Source: Micromonospora polyrhachis (lineage in GTDB: Bacteria > Actinomycetota > Actinomycetes > Mycobacteriales > Micromonosporaceae). From it: 64,000 nucleotides of DNA. Positions 52,102 through 60,900 of the stretch are shown here, piece after piece (the first letter of the stretch is position 1; the number at the start of each line of letters is the position of its first letter). The stretch spans positions 1,922,001-1,986,000 of the forward strand of contig NZ_JACHJW010000001.1 of the NCBI RefSeq assembly GCF_014203835.1, in the 5' to 3' direction. A program made the position numbers and the translations under genes. The notes below the pieces were generated by a model. The model saw only the letters and a list, made by a program, of their open reading frames with translations. It searched no databases and was not told the DNA's origin.

Positions 52102-53667
52102 TCAGCGCAGTACTGCGAGCGCCTCGTTCACCTGCTCGGCGCTGAACCGGGCCGGGTCGAAGTCGGCGGGATCGTCCAACCCGAGCCACTCCACCATGTC
52201 GGCATGCTCCGGATGCTCTGGGTCGGCCAGGATCTCCTCAAGGCCGTTGTAGCGCCAGATCCCGCCGCAGTCCTCCGGCGGAGCTGCCCGCCGACCGCCG
52301 GTGCATCGCGGATAGGTCGTCGCCTTGTCCCGGTCGAGCACCTTCTCCACCACGATCTCGTGCTCCCAGGAGTCGCCGAAGTCGTACGTGTAGCTGATTT
52401 TGCTCTTCTCCCCCGGGGCGACCTGCTCCAACTTCACCGACGCCGCCGAACGGTGGCCAAGGTCCGGATCGGGGACGCCAAACTCGCCGTACGGGGTCTC
52501 GAAGACGTGCATATGACTGTGTTCCCAGGCGAAGGCGATCTGGAGGATGTCGTGCAACTTCGCCAGGGTCACATTCGCCGGCACCTCAAGCCGCCGCCAG
52601 ATCGGTGGCTTCGCATCCCGCAACCCCACCTTGATCTGAAAGATGGGTGCCGGTCCGTCCGCCTTCTTGCGTTTCGGGGGCAGCGCTGGTGTACGCCGAC
52701 CGCGTGGCCCCCCGCGCGCCAACAGCCTCCCGGCCTGGCCGACCAGTCCGCGCAGCATCGCCAACTGGGCGTCGTCATCATGCTCGCACTCCTCGTGCGG
52801 CAGGACGGGCTTGCTGGACGCCGGCAGTTGGGCCAACCTCGCCCCCACCAGCACCGACAGGACCGCGTAGTCAAGAACCTCCTCGTCATCCGCGAAGTCG
52901 ACCCCGTTCAACGGGCCCAACTCGCGGTCGTGCGCGGCTCGCACCACCAGGGCGTTCTCCACCTGCCAGCGAAACTCAGCCGGATCCAACTCCGCATCCT
53001 CGAAGGCAAGCCCACCTCGTTCGAGGCTGTCCCGCATCATTCGCGTCGCCTCGGGGAGGTCATCCGTACCTATCAGCAGGATCTGGCTCGCCGCTCCGCA
53101 GTCCGGAGTGTCCACGCTCATCAGCAACGCCAGCGAACGATCCGCCCGGTGGAACACGCCGGAGAACATCGCGCCGGCGCCCTGCCGGTCGCTCAGTCGT
53201 CGGCAGTCGGTGACCATCACCGGCTCGTTCAGCTCGGCCACCCACGCCGGTCGAGGAGTGCCGGCTTCGGCGAGCCGGTCAGCAGCCGCCGACGCCGCCT
53301 TGCCGACCCGGCCGTCCCTGGCCACCGAACCGATGGCCAGCAGCATTGCCAGCGCCTCCGGCGTGGCCCGCGCCTCGAACGACGGGATGAGCCCGTCCAC
53401 GAGCGGCTCCTCGAAGTCTGGTTCCGCCGCCATGACGGTCGCCAGAAAGGAGGCACCCACCATCTCCGCGTCCAGCGGATCGTCCGTGTCGAGCAGCTCG
53501 ACCCCACCGGCAAGCAGACCGTCGAGCAGCTGTTCCCGGTCGACTTCCTCCCCGGAACACCCCGGACAGTCACAGGGATCCGGGTCACCAACCACCACCA
53601 GCGGCACCGAGCGCCGCTGTGCCCTCTTCTTCGACTGACCTTTTCGACCACGGCTCACCGGACTCAT
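52102..53667 (-). CDS. Plasmid pRiA4b ORF-3 family protein
   Basis: The protein has 521 residues from the ATG at 53667 (MSPVSRGRKGQSKKRAQRRS); the frame further up to 53796 runs toward the IS and is not used. The N-terminus has a CDCPGCSG motif. The C-terminal ~190 residues carry the PRiA4_ORF3 domain: IFQIKVGLRDAKPPIWRRLE, LAKLHDILQIAFAWEHSHMH, KISYTYDFGDSWEHEIVVE and DCGGIWRYNGLEEIL. The family is widespread, is sometimes carried by mobile elements, and has no settled function. It is next to IS30 copy 2. Confidence 0.85.
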   Translation of the reverse strand: MSPVSRGRKGQSKKRAQRRSVPLVVVGDPDPCDCPGCSGEEVDREQLLDGLLAGGVELLDTDDPLDAEMVGASFLATVMAAEPDFEEPLVDGLIPSFEARATPEALAMLLAIGSVARDGRVGKAASAAADRLAEAGTPRPAWVAELNEPVMVTDCRRLSDRQGAGAMFSGVFHRADRSLALLMSVDTPDCGAASQILLIGTDDLPEATRMMRDSLERGGLAFEDAELDPAEFRWQVENALVVRAAHDRELGPLNGVDFADDEEVLDYAVLSVLVGARLAQLPASSKPVLPHEECEHDDDAQLAMLRGLVGQAGRLLARGGPRGRRTPALPPKRKKADGPAPIFQIKVGLRDAKPPIWRRLEVPANVTLAKLHDILQIAFAWEHSHMHVFETPYGEFGVPDPDLGHRSAASVKLEQVAPGEKSKISYTYDFGDSWEHEIVVEKVLDRDKATTYPRCTGGRRAAPPEDCGGIWRYNGLEEILADPEHPEHADMVEWLGLDDPADFDPARFSAEQVNEALAVLR

Positions 53668-53731
53668 CCGCCCACTCTGCCGGCACCGGGTACCCAGACC
53701 TCGCACACCCTGTCCCCCACGCGTGGCTGGA

Positions 53732-53758
53732 AGGAAGGGGCCCTTCCTATCGTTTTCT
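53732..53758. repeat. First half of a double-hairpin repeat, split by IS30 copy 2
   Basis: AGGAAGGGGCCCTTCCT (53732-53748) is a perfect palindrome followed by ATCGTTTTCT; CT is the target duplication. The second palindrome, identical, is at 55056-55072 after GTAT. Without the IS the two would be 14 bases apart. Confidence 0.85.
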
Positions 53759-55049
53759 GGGCGGATTCCAGGGGTCGTTGCAACACAGGTGATCAACTGG
53801 CTTCGGTCAGAAGCTTAGCGATGCGCTCGGCTGGGGTGTCCCAGCCGAGTGTTTTGCGTGGTCGGCCGTTGAGTTCGGCGGCGACGGCGGCGAGGTGCTC
53901 CGGGGCGTGGACGGCGAGGTCGGTGCCTTTGGGGAAGTACTGGCGAAGCAGACCGTTGGTGTTCTCGTTGGAGCCGCGTTGCCAGGGCGAGTGTGGATCA
54001 CAGAAGTAGACGGGAATGTCCGCAGCGGTGCTGAACTGGTGGTGCAGGGCCATTTCGGTGCCTTGGTCCCAGGTCAGGGATCGTTTGAGGTGGGCCGGCA
54101 GGGTGGCGACGGTGGCCTGCAGCGCGTCACGGACACGCTCAGCGGTACGACCGCGACCCAGGTGCACCAACAGGACGTAGCGGGTAGCGCGTTCCACCAG
54201 GGTGCCGATGGCCGAGGCGCTGTCCTTACCGATGATGAGGTCGCCTTCCCAGTGGCCGGGCACGGCCCGGTCGTCGGCTTCGGCGGGCCGGTCGCTGATC
54301 ATCACCATGGGCGCGGTGAAGCGAGGCTGACGTTGTCCGGGTTGGCGGCGCGGGCGGCGGACCGCGCGGCCGGTACGCAGCGCCCGAGTCAGCTCGCGGC
54401 GTAGCTCACCGCGTCCCTGCACGTAGAGCGCCTGGTAGATCGTTTCGTGGGTCACGTGCATCCCTGGCTGGTCGGGGAAGTCTCGCCGCAACCGTTGCAC
54501 GATCTGTTCCGGGCTCCACTTACGGTCCAAGCCGTCCTGCACTGCCTGGCGTAGCCGCGGGTTCGCGGCGAGCTTGCCCGTCTTCGGCCGTGGGCGCCGC
54601 TGTTCGGCCCGTGCCTGAGCCGCGTGAGGGCGGTAGTCCCCTGTCCCGGGATGGGCATTACGGCGCAGTTCACGGCTGATCGTGGACGGATCCCGCCCCA
54701 CCTCGGCTGCGATCGACCGAAGCGACCTGCCCTCGCGCCGCAGGTCAGCGATCAGGATCCGGTCGTCCACGGACAGAAACCGACCGGAGGAAGTCCCGGG
54801 CCGGGCAGGAGGTTGCGCCTCCTGCCCGGCCCGGGACTTCCGCCCGTGCCGCCAACGATGGCCAGTACGCCGGTTGACCCCGACGATCCGACACGCCTGT
54901 GCGGTACCTACACCCTGCGCCACAAGATCAAGATAAGCCTGACGCTCAGCATGCAACTTCTTCCGGCCCTGAGGCGCCCGGTCCTTACGGATCTCGAACA
55001 CTGCAACTCCTGAACAGATCAGGTGTTGCAACCACCACTAGAACTCAAG
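53759..55049 (-). mobile_element. IS30-family insertion sequence, copy 2
   Basis: The element is 1291 bp, in the same orientation and apparently the same sequence as 3148-4438. CT flanks it on both sides (53757-53758 and 55050-55051), a separate 2-bp target duplication from that of copy 1 (CA), so each copy was inserted on its own. It carries one intact transposase gene. Confidence 0.88.
53793..55031 (-). CDS. IS30-family transposase (copy 2)
   Basis: The protein has 412 residues, the same as the product of copy 1. DNA-binding region (GRSLRSIAAEVGRD) and the DDE core residues (HWEGDLIIG, TWDQGTEMA, SNENTNGLL) are complete. Identity of the two copies implies recent movement or gene conversion. 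Confidence 0.95.
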   Translation of the reverse strand: MQHLICSGVAVFEIRKDRAPQGRKKLHAERQAYLDLVAQGVGTAQACRIVGVNRRTGHRWRHGRKSRAGQEAQPPARPGTSSGRFLSVDDRILIADLRREGRSLRSIAAEVGRDPSTISRELRRNAHPGTGDYRPHAAQARAEQRRPRPKTGKLAANPRLRQAVQDGLDRKWSPEQIVQRLRRDFPDQPGMHVTHETIYQALYVQGRGELRRELTRALRTGRAVRRPRRQPGQRQPRFTAPMVMISDRPAEADDRAVPGHWEGDLIIGKDSASAIGTLVERATRYVLLVHLGRGRTAERVRDALQATVATLPAHLKRSLTWDQGTEMALHHQFSTAADIPVYFCDPHSPWQRGSNENTNGLLRQYFPKGTDLAVHAPEHLAAVAAELNGRPRKTLGWDTPAERIAKLLTEAS

Positions 55050-55072
55050 CTGTATAGGAAGGGGCCCTTCCT
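55050..55072. repeat. Second half of the double-hairpin repeat at IS30 copy 2
   Basis: CTGTAT followed by the perfect palindrome AGGAAGGGGCCCTTCCT (55056-55072). Read in reverse, the rebuilt linker is ATACAGAAAACGAT, matching AGGCAGAAAGCGGT at copy 1. Confidence 0.85.
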
Positions 55073-55241
55073 AACACCCAGGGCGGCAGTCGGCGTACGT
55101 GTCGCAGCTACTTGACGAACCCCTGAGGCGAACATATGTTCGAGCAGTGCGGGACGACCTGGGCATCCGTCGCAACATCGGTCAGCGAGACCGACCTGGG
55201 GGGCCAAGGCAGGACCTCGGGGTGAGACCTAGGATCGTGAC

Positions 55242-56156
55242 ATGGAGACGGCGATGATCGAGCGGGCGGCCCTCGTCGCCCTGCTACGCCGCCCCGCTGC
55301 CAAGTGGTCGGACATCGCTCTCGACATCCAGGAGAGCGACAGCGCAATCGGAGTCCTCGACCGAACCGTCGGCCGACCGGACACCCTGTTCCCGGACACT
55401 CATGCCACCCACGAGCTCGTCAACGCTGCGGTCGAAGAGATCGCCGGTTGGCAAAGTGCGGGGATCGGCGTTCACGCCTTCTTTGACGACACCTACCCCG
55501 CGCAGCTTCTCGGCGTCAGGGAAATGCCGCCACTGCTGTTCACCCGTGGCGACCTGCGTATTCATGATCATGCCGTGGCCGTCGTGGGCAGCCGAAACGC
55601 CACCGATGACGGGTTGCGTATCGCACGTGCGGTCGCCACCTCCCTGGCTGGACGCGGCGTGACGGTGGTCAGCGGGCTCGCCAAGGGTATCGACACCGCC
55701 GCTCACACCGCCGCGCTAGAGGCCGGCGGACGCACCGTGGCGGTCATCGGCACCGGCATCCGACGCTACTATCCGCCAACCAACCGGCAACTCCAAGACC
55801 ACATCGCCGATGTCGGACTCGTCATCAGCCAGTTCTGGCCCGACGCTCCGCCGACCAAGCAGAGCTTTCCCATGCGCAACGCGGTAATGAGCGGTTACGC
55901 GGTCGCGACCGTCGTCGTCGAAGCAGGGGAGACCAGCGGGGCGCGAACCCAGGCCCGACTCGCCCTCCAACACGGCCGTCCCGTCGTTCTCACCAGTCAA
56001 GTCATGCGATGTGACTGGGCCAAGAAGTTCGCCGAAAACCCGGGCGTCTACGTCGTACATGGCACGGCAGCGCTACTGGACGCCATTGACGACATCGTCA
56101 ACCACCTGCCCACCGAAGCTGGCCTGGAGAACTTCCCTGACCTCGCCCTCCGCTGA
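55242..56156 (+). CDS. Short DprA/SMF-family protein
   Basis: The protein has 304 residues. The Rossmann-like SMF domain is complete: PPLLFTRGDL, VAVVGSRNATDDGLRIA, VVSGLAKGIDTAAHTAALEA, VAVIGTGIRRYYPPTNRQL, GLVISQFWPDAPP, FPMRNAVMSGYAVATVVVEA and GETSGARTQARLALQHGRPV. The C-terminal winged helix of housekeeping DprA is missing and a ~90-residue N-terminal helical domain is present. DprA loads RecA on incoming single-stranded DNA. Here the gene heads a cluster with a ComF-like gene and drmABC, so a role in handling foreign DNA rather than transformation is inferred. It is not necessarily the genome's main dprA. Confidence 0.85.
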   Translation: METAMIERAALVALLRRPAAKWSDIALDIQESDSAIGVLDRTVGRPDTLFPDTHATHELVNAAVEEIAGWQSAGIGVHAFFDDTYPAQLLGVREMPPLLFTRGDLRIHDHAVAVVGSRNATDDGLRIARAVATSLAGRGVTVVSGLAKGIDTAAHTAALEAGGRTVAVIGTGIRRYYPPTNRQLQDHIADVGLVISQFWPDAPPTKQSFPMRNAVMSGYAVATVVVEAGETSGARTQARLALQHGRPVVLTSQVMRCDWAKKFAENPGVYVVHGTAALLDAIDDIVNHLPTEAGLENFPDLALR

Positions 56157-56719
56157 CCAACCATGGAGCACCATCCGCCAGTACGTGGATGTGCAGCGCA
56201 ATTTCCTGCGCAACCCGTTGCCAGCACTCTCCTGGGTATGCCCGACTTGTCGGGGCGTACGCAGCGAGGGCTATCCGCTCTGCTTCCGTTGCCAGTCGCA
56301 CACAACCCGGTCTGGTGCTCCCCATCTCCTACTCGCCTCGCACCGGCCAGCACCACCACAACCTCCGCACCTACAAGGGCATCGCCCCGTCCGGCCAGGC
56401 AAAATGGAGCCTGCTAGCCCTTCTGCTGCTCTTCCTTCGCGATCATCTCCACTGTGTCGAAGCTCAAACCGGTGCTGCGCCAACGCATGTGGCGATCGTC
56501 CCGAGTACCCGAGGTCGTGCCGGCACACATCCCCTCACGGCACTTGTCGGGGCTCGGCTCGATCTCCCATGGATCCTGAGCGCTCCGAGCCCTGAGTACG
56601 GCCCAGACGACCATGAGTTCCATGCTGACTGGTTCACGCCGGCCATGCCCGAGCAGCACGGGCGGGTTCACGCCCTGATCCTGGACGACACCTGGACAAC
56701 TGGTGCCCGAGCGCAATCA

Positions 56720-57730
56720 CTAGATGATTGAGTCCTAAATCCCTGCTGGTCAATGGTCGTATGCGATGAGTGATCTTGGGTTGGGTGCGCCGATGTTGGT
56801 GTTGTGCCAGATCACGGCAGCCAGGGCGAGTAGGCGTTGACCGACGCGGGCGAACAGGCCGTCGTGTCGGCGGGCTCCGTGTCGTTCCAGGGAGAGTTGG
56901 CCTTTCAGGCTCTGGAAGATCGACTCGATCCATTGGCGGGCGCGGAGCAGGGCTTTCTCGGCCGGGGTGCGTGGGGCGTCGGCCTTGGCGTTGGCGCGTT
57001 TCGGGCGGACCAGGTGGATGCTCCGCAGGTCGCAGAACTGGTCGAACTCCGGGCTGGCGAAGCCACGGTCGGCCAGGATGACCTGCCCGTCGGCGATTAG
57101 GTGGTGGTCGGCCTCGATGAGGGCGGCCATCACCTCCCGTTCGTCGAGTTTCGGGTTGGCCAGGCACCACAGCACGGGCATGCCCTCGGCTGTGGCCAGT
57201 AGATACAGGCGCATGCCCCAGAAGTAGCGGGAGTGTGAGGCGCTGTAGCCGTAGCCGGCGTCCCCGGCCAGGTCCGAACGTTTCGTGGTCTCCCGCGAGG
57301 TGCCGCACGGTACCGGGGTGGAGTCGATCAACCTGAGGATCGGGGCACTGGTCGGGGTGACATGGGCCAGGGCCCGGAGCACGGTGGCGATGAGCTGACC
57401 GCTGCCGCGGACCCGTTTGCCGTAGCCGGACGCGGTCGGCAGGTACGGGAACATGTCGCGCAGGTGGGTGCCGGCCCAGCGGATCCAGTGCCGTTCACGA
57501 GGGAAGTCGAACAGGACCTGGGTGATCATCAGGCAGACCAGTTCGGCGTCGGACAACCGCTGGGGCCGGCCGGGACGGCGGCGACGCGGTACCAGGTGAT
57601 CGTCTACGAACACGTACAGTGCGGTCAGAAGGGTGTTGATGTCAGCTGTCACGAGCAGACAACGACACCCTTCCCTGTACCAGTACGCCGGCACCTCCCA
57701 CCAGCAAAGATTTAGGACTCAATCATCTAG
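56720..57730 (-). mobile_element. IS982-family insertion sequence with CTAG target duplication
   Basis: The element proper is 56724-57726 (1003 bp) with perfect 18-bp terminal inverted repeats, ATGATTGAGTCCTAAATC at the left and its exact complement at the right. CTAG flanks it on both sides (56720-56723, 57727-57730). Intact ends and an intact transposase gene point to a recent insertion. Confidence 0.92.
56750..57652 (-). CDS. IS982-family transposase
   Basis: The likely start is the GTG at 57652 (300 residues: TADINTLLTALYVFVDDHLV); a 14-codon extension to an ATG at 57694 is also open. Family motifs: LSDAELVCLMITQVLFDF, ILRLIDSTPVPCGTSRETTK (first D), GYGYSASHSRYFWGMRLYLL, VILADRGFASPEFDQF (second D), and RQWIESIFQSLKGQLSLERH (E). 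The DDE set is complete. Stop at 56750, close to the left inverted repeat. Confidence 0.93.
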   Translation of the reverse strand: MTADINTLLTALYVFVDDHLVPRRRRPGRPQRLSDAELVCLMITQVLFDFPRERHWIRWAGTHLRDMFPYLPTASGYGKRVRGSGQLIATVLRALAHVTPTSAPILRLIDSTPVPCGTSRETTKRSDLAGDAGYGYSASHSRYFWGMRLYLLATAEGMPVLWCLANPKLDEREVMAALIEADHHLIADGQVILADRGFASPEFDQFCDLRSIHLVRPKRANAKADAPRTPAEKALLRARQWIESIFQSLKGQLSLERHGARRHDGLFARVGQRLLALAAVIWHNTNIGAPNPRSLIAYDH

Positions 57731-57888
57731 CGCATGCTCTGAAGGCCACTGGCGCCGCAACCGTGGCCACCATTGTCCTTGGCCGACACGTCGACCCGGA
57801 CTATCCGCCAGCAAAGCGGCTGCTCACCGCCATTTCTGCCCCAATCTTCGACACCACCCGATGCGCACTGGACGACCATGTGACGTAA

Positions 57889-57995
57889 ACACCAGGGCTG
57901 ATCGGCGGCTATCTCCAGAGGGAAAGCGTCTTCGGTCAGCAGCTCAGCTCGGAGCGAGACGGCGGCGGTCGGCCCAACAGACTACGGTGGCGGTC
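57889..57995. other. Leader between the broken comF-like gene and drmA
   Basis: 107 bases, not clearly AT-rich, without an obvious -10/-35 pair or hairpin. If drmA has no promoter here it depends on transcription from the dprA-like gene, which now has to cross the IS982 element. Confidence 0.4.
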
Positions 57996-60900
57996 ATGAA
58001 TGGGGAGGGTGTGCTCGCCGTACCGGATGAGCGCGTGATCCGTGCGGAGCTGGAACGGCTGGTCCGCGCCGACCTGCTCGGACCGCTCGGTGGGCAGGAC
58101 GAAGAATTCCGGGAAGATCCACTTGATCGGTACATCCTGGGCCGGCTGGCACCCAACGGCATATCTGTCGAGCCGGACACCCAGGACGAGCTGTCTGACG
58201 CGACGACATCGGACATCCTGGAGGGCGACGCCGAGCCGAGCGCCCCGAACGTGCCCAGCCTCGCCCCCTCCGCACTGGGGTTCACCGCAACCGTTGCCGG
58301 CGATGTCACCGCGCTGACGATCACCGCCCACTGGGGACGCTACGAACGGACCGCCTCGACACATGAGGAACACGCCGGCAAGCGGGTCTGGCGTCGATAC
58401 CAGCAGGGTGGCACGGTCAGGATTCGGCTCGATGAGGGGCTGCTGCCCAAGACCGTGGTCGACCGGGAACAGCCGGCTGTCGTCGTACGCGGGCGGGCCC
58501 GACGGCGCGACGGCCTGTGGCTCGTCTCGCTGTTCCTGGAAAACCGTCAGCCCGCCTCAGTCAAGCGGGATGCGGCGCTCTGGCTCTTCCAGGCCGAGCT
58601 GACCGCGACCGGTGTGGACGGCCAACCGGCCTTCGCGCCCCGCCCGGAGCAAATCACCGGCGGTGACGCCTCTGATCAGGCCGAACGGCGTCGACTGGCG
58701 ATGGCCTACCGGTTCCAGCCCGAGTTCGCGGTCGGGCACGGCACGGCGGTGCGTGCCGAGCAGTCGGACGACGACCTGATGCGGGCACACACCATTCGCA
58801 CCACGACCGTTCCCGAACACGAGGTGCCGTTCACCGACGTGCCCAGCGCCGCAGAGGACACGGACCTGCCCGAGTTGGCCAACGTGGTGTTGGACATGCG
58901 GCGGTTGGCCGAGTTGGCCGAAGACGGCCCGGTCGAGGCGCTCACGGCGGTGATCCAGCCACTCGTCGACGGCTACCGATCCTGGATCGACCGCAACGAA
59001 ACCACGGCCGGTGACCCGACCCGACGGCTCGACGGCTATCGGCCGCAGGCACGCGAGGCGGTGCGGGACGCCCGCCGGGCCGCCGACCGGATCGAGGCGG
59101 GCATCCGGCTGCTCGCGTCGGACCCGGTCGCACGGCGAGCGTTCGGGTTCGCCAACCGGGCCATGTATCTGCAACGAGTGCACAGCGTGGTCGCCGCCGA
59201 CCGGCGCGAGCATCCCCACACCCCACTGGCCCAGTGCATCACCGACGCCGACCAGCCGACCAACCATCGGTGGCGCCCATTCCAGCTGGCCTTCGTCCTG
59301 CTCAACCTGCCAGCGCTGGCCGACCCCCGGCACGCCGAGCGCACCGAGGACCCCAGAAAGGCCACCGCCGACCTGCTGTGGTTTCCCACCGGTGGTGGCA
59401 AGACCGAGGCATACCTGGGCCTGACCGCGTTCACCATCGCCGTACGTCGGCTCCAACCGGCATACGGCGGCATGGCGGCTGCCACTGGCCTTGCCGTCCT
59501 GATGCGTTACACCCTTCGACTGCTGACCATCCAACAGTTCGAGCGAGCCGCCACCCTGATCTGTGCTGCGGAAACGCTGCGCCGCGCCGACCAGTCCACC
59601 TGGGGTGAGCAGCCAATCCGGATCGGGCTGTGGGTCGGCGGGCGGGTCACCCCCAACCGCACCGACGATGCCGAGGAGTGGCTGTCCCGGCAGCGCCGGG
59701 GCCGGGGCATGGCGACCCGGGGCCAGGGCTCCCCGCACCAGCTCACCACCTGCCCGTGGTGCGGCACCGGCATCGAGGCGGGCCGGGACATCTCGGTGGA
59801 ACAGGTATACCGACGCACCCTGGTGATCTGCCCGGAGGTGGAGTGCCCGTTCAGTGAAACGGGCGGGTTCACGCTGCCCGCGGATGAGAAGGGCCTGCCG
59901 GTCCTGCTGGTCGACGAGGAGATCTATCGTCATCCGCCCGCACTACTGATCGCCACCGTGGACAAGTTCGCCCAACTGCCGTGGAAGGGCGAGACCGCCG
60001 CCCTCTTCGGCCGGGTCGGTCGACGGTGCGAACGCCACGGCTACCTGACCGAGGACCTCGAACGGGCCGACTGGGAAAAACCGACCCACCGCATGAAAGG
60101 TGGTGCCCCACCCGCCCGCATCGTCGACTGCCCACGGTTGCGCCCGCCGGACCTGGTCATCCAGGACGAGCTACACCTGATCTCCGGGCCGCTCGGTTCC
60201 CTGGTCGGCCTCTACGAGACCGCTGTGGACCGGCTGGCGAGCTGGGAGCCGGAGCCAGGCCACTGGTCCCGCCCCAAGGTCATCGCTTCGACCGCCACCG
60301 TACGCCGCGCCCACCGGCAGATCGACGCGCTGTTCCACCGCCACACCGAAGTGTTCCCACCGCCCGGACTGGACGCCTCGGACAGCTTCTTCGCCCGCCA
60401 GCGCCCCGCCACCGGGCACCCCGGACGCCGCTACATCGGCATCTGCGCCCACGGCACACGGATCAAGTCCACCCTGATCCGGGTCTACGTCTCGGTGCTC
60501 GGCGCGGCACAGAAACTACACGACAGGTACGGCCACAACCCGATCACCGACCCCTACATGACCCTGGTCGGCTACTTCAACAGCCTGCGGGACCTGGGCG
60601 GGATGCGTCGCCTGGTAGAGGACGACGTGTCCACCCGACTCATCCGGGCCGACGAACGCGGACTGGCCCGACGATTCGACCCGCTACTCAAGGAGTTGAC
60701 CTCCCGCATGCCGTCGGACGACATCCGGCCGCTGCTGGACCAACTCGCCGTACGGTTCAGTGGCACCCGCCCCAAGGGCAGCCCGCCACCGATCGACGTG
60801 CTCCTGGCCACGAGCATGATCGCTGTCGGCGTGGACGTGTCCCGGCTCGGCGTGATGGTCGTCGCCAACCAGCCCAAGTCGACCGCCGAATACATCCAGG

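Larger units (their letters stand above)
56185..57888 (+). pseudogene. ComF-like phosphoribosyltransferase gene, broken by a frameshift and by an IS982-family element
   Basis: From the GTG at 56185 the frame encodes DVQRNFLRNPLPALSWVCPTC and then YPLCFRCQSH, a CxxC...CxxC zinc ribbon as in ComF/ComFC. At about 56290-56325 the homologous reading changes frame: LVLPISYSPRTGQHHHNLRT, YKGIAPSG, then the PRPP-binding loop ALILDDTWTTGARAQS (ends about 56719). The IS982-family element (56724-57726) interrupts it there. After the element the same frame resumes as LAHALKATGAATVATIVLGR and ends at the TAA at 57886-57888. Removing the element and one CTAG restores the second part exactly. The frameshift, if not a sequencing error, is a second, independent break. 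It starts 28 bases after the dprA-like stop and ends 107 bases before drmA. Confidence 0.8.

Noticed and set aside
3148-55049. 50-kb composite transposon bounded by IS30 copies
   Set aside because: Each copy has its own, different 2-bp target duplication and rebuilds its own double-hairpin site, so they were inserted separately.
55242-57888. Natural competence locus
   Set aside because: Only a DprA-like and a broken ComF-like gene are present, with no ComEA/ComEC or pilus genes; the context is restriction.
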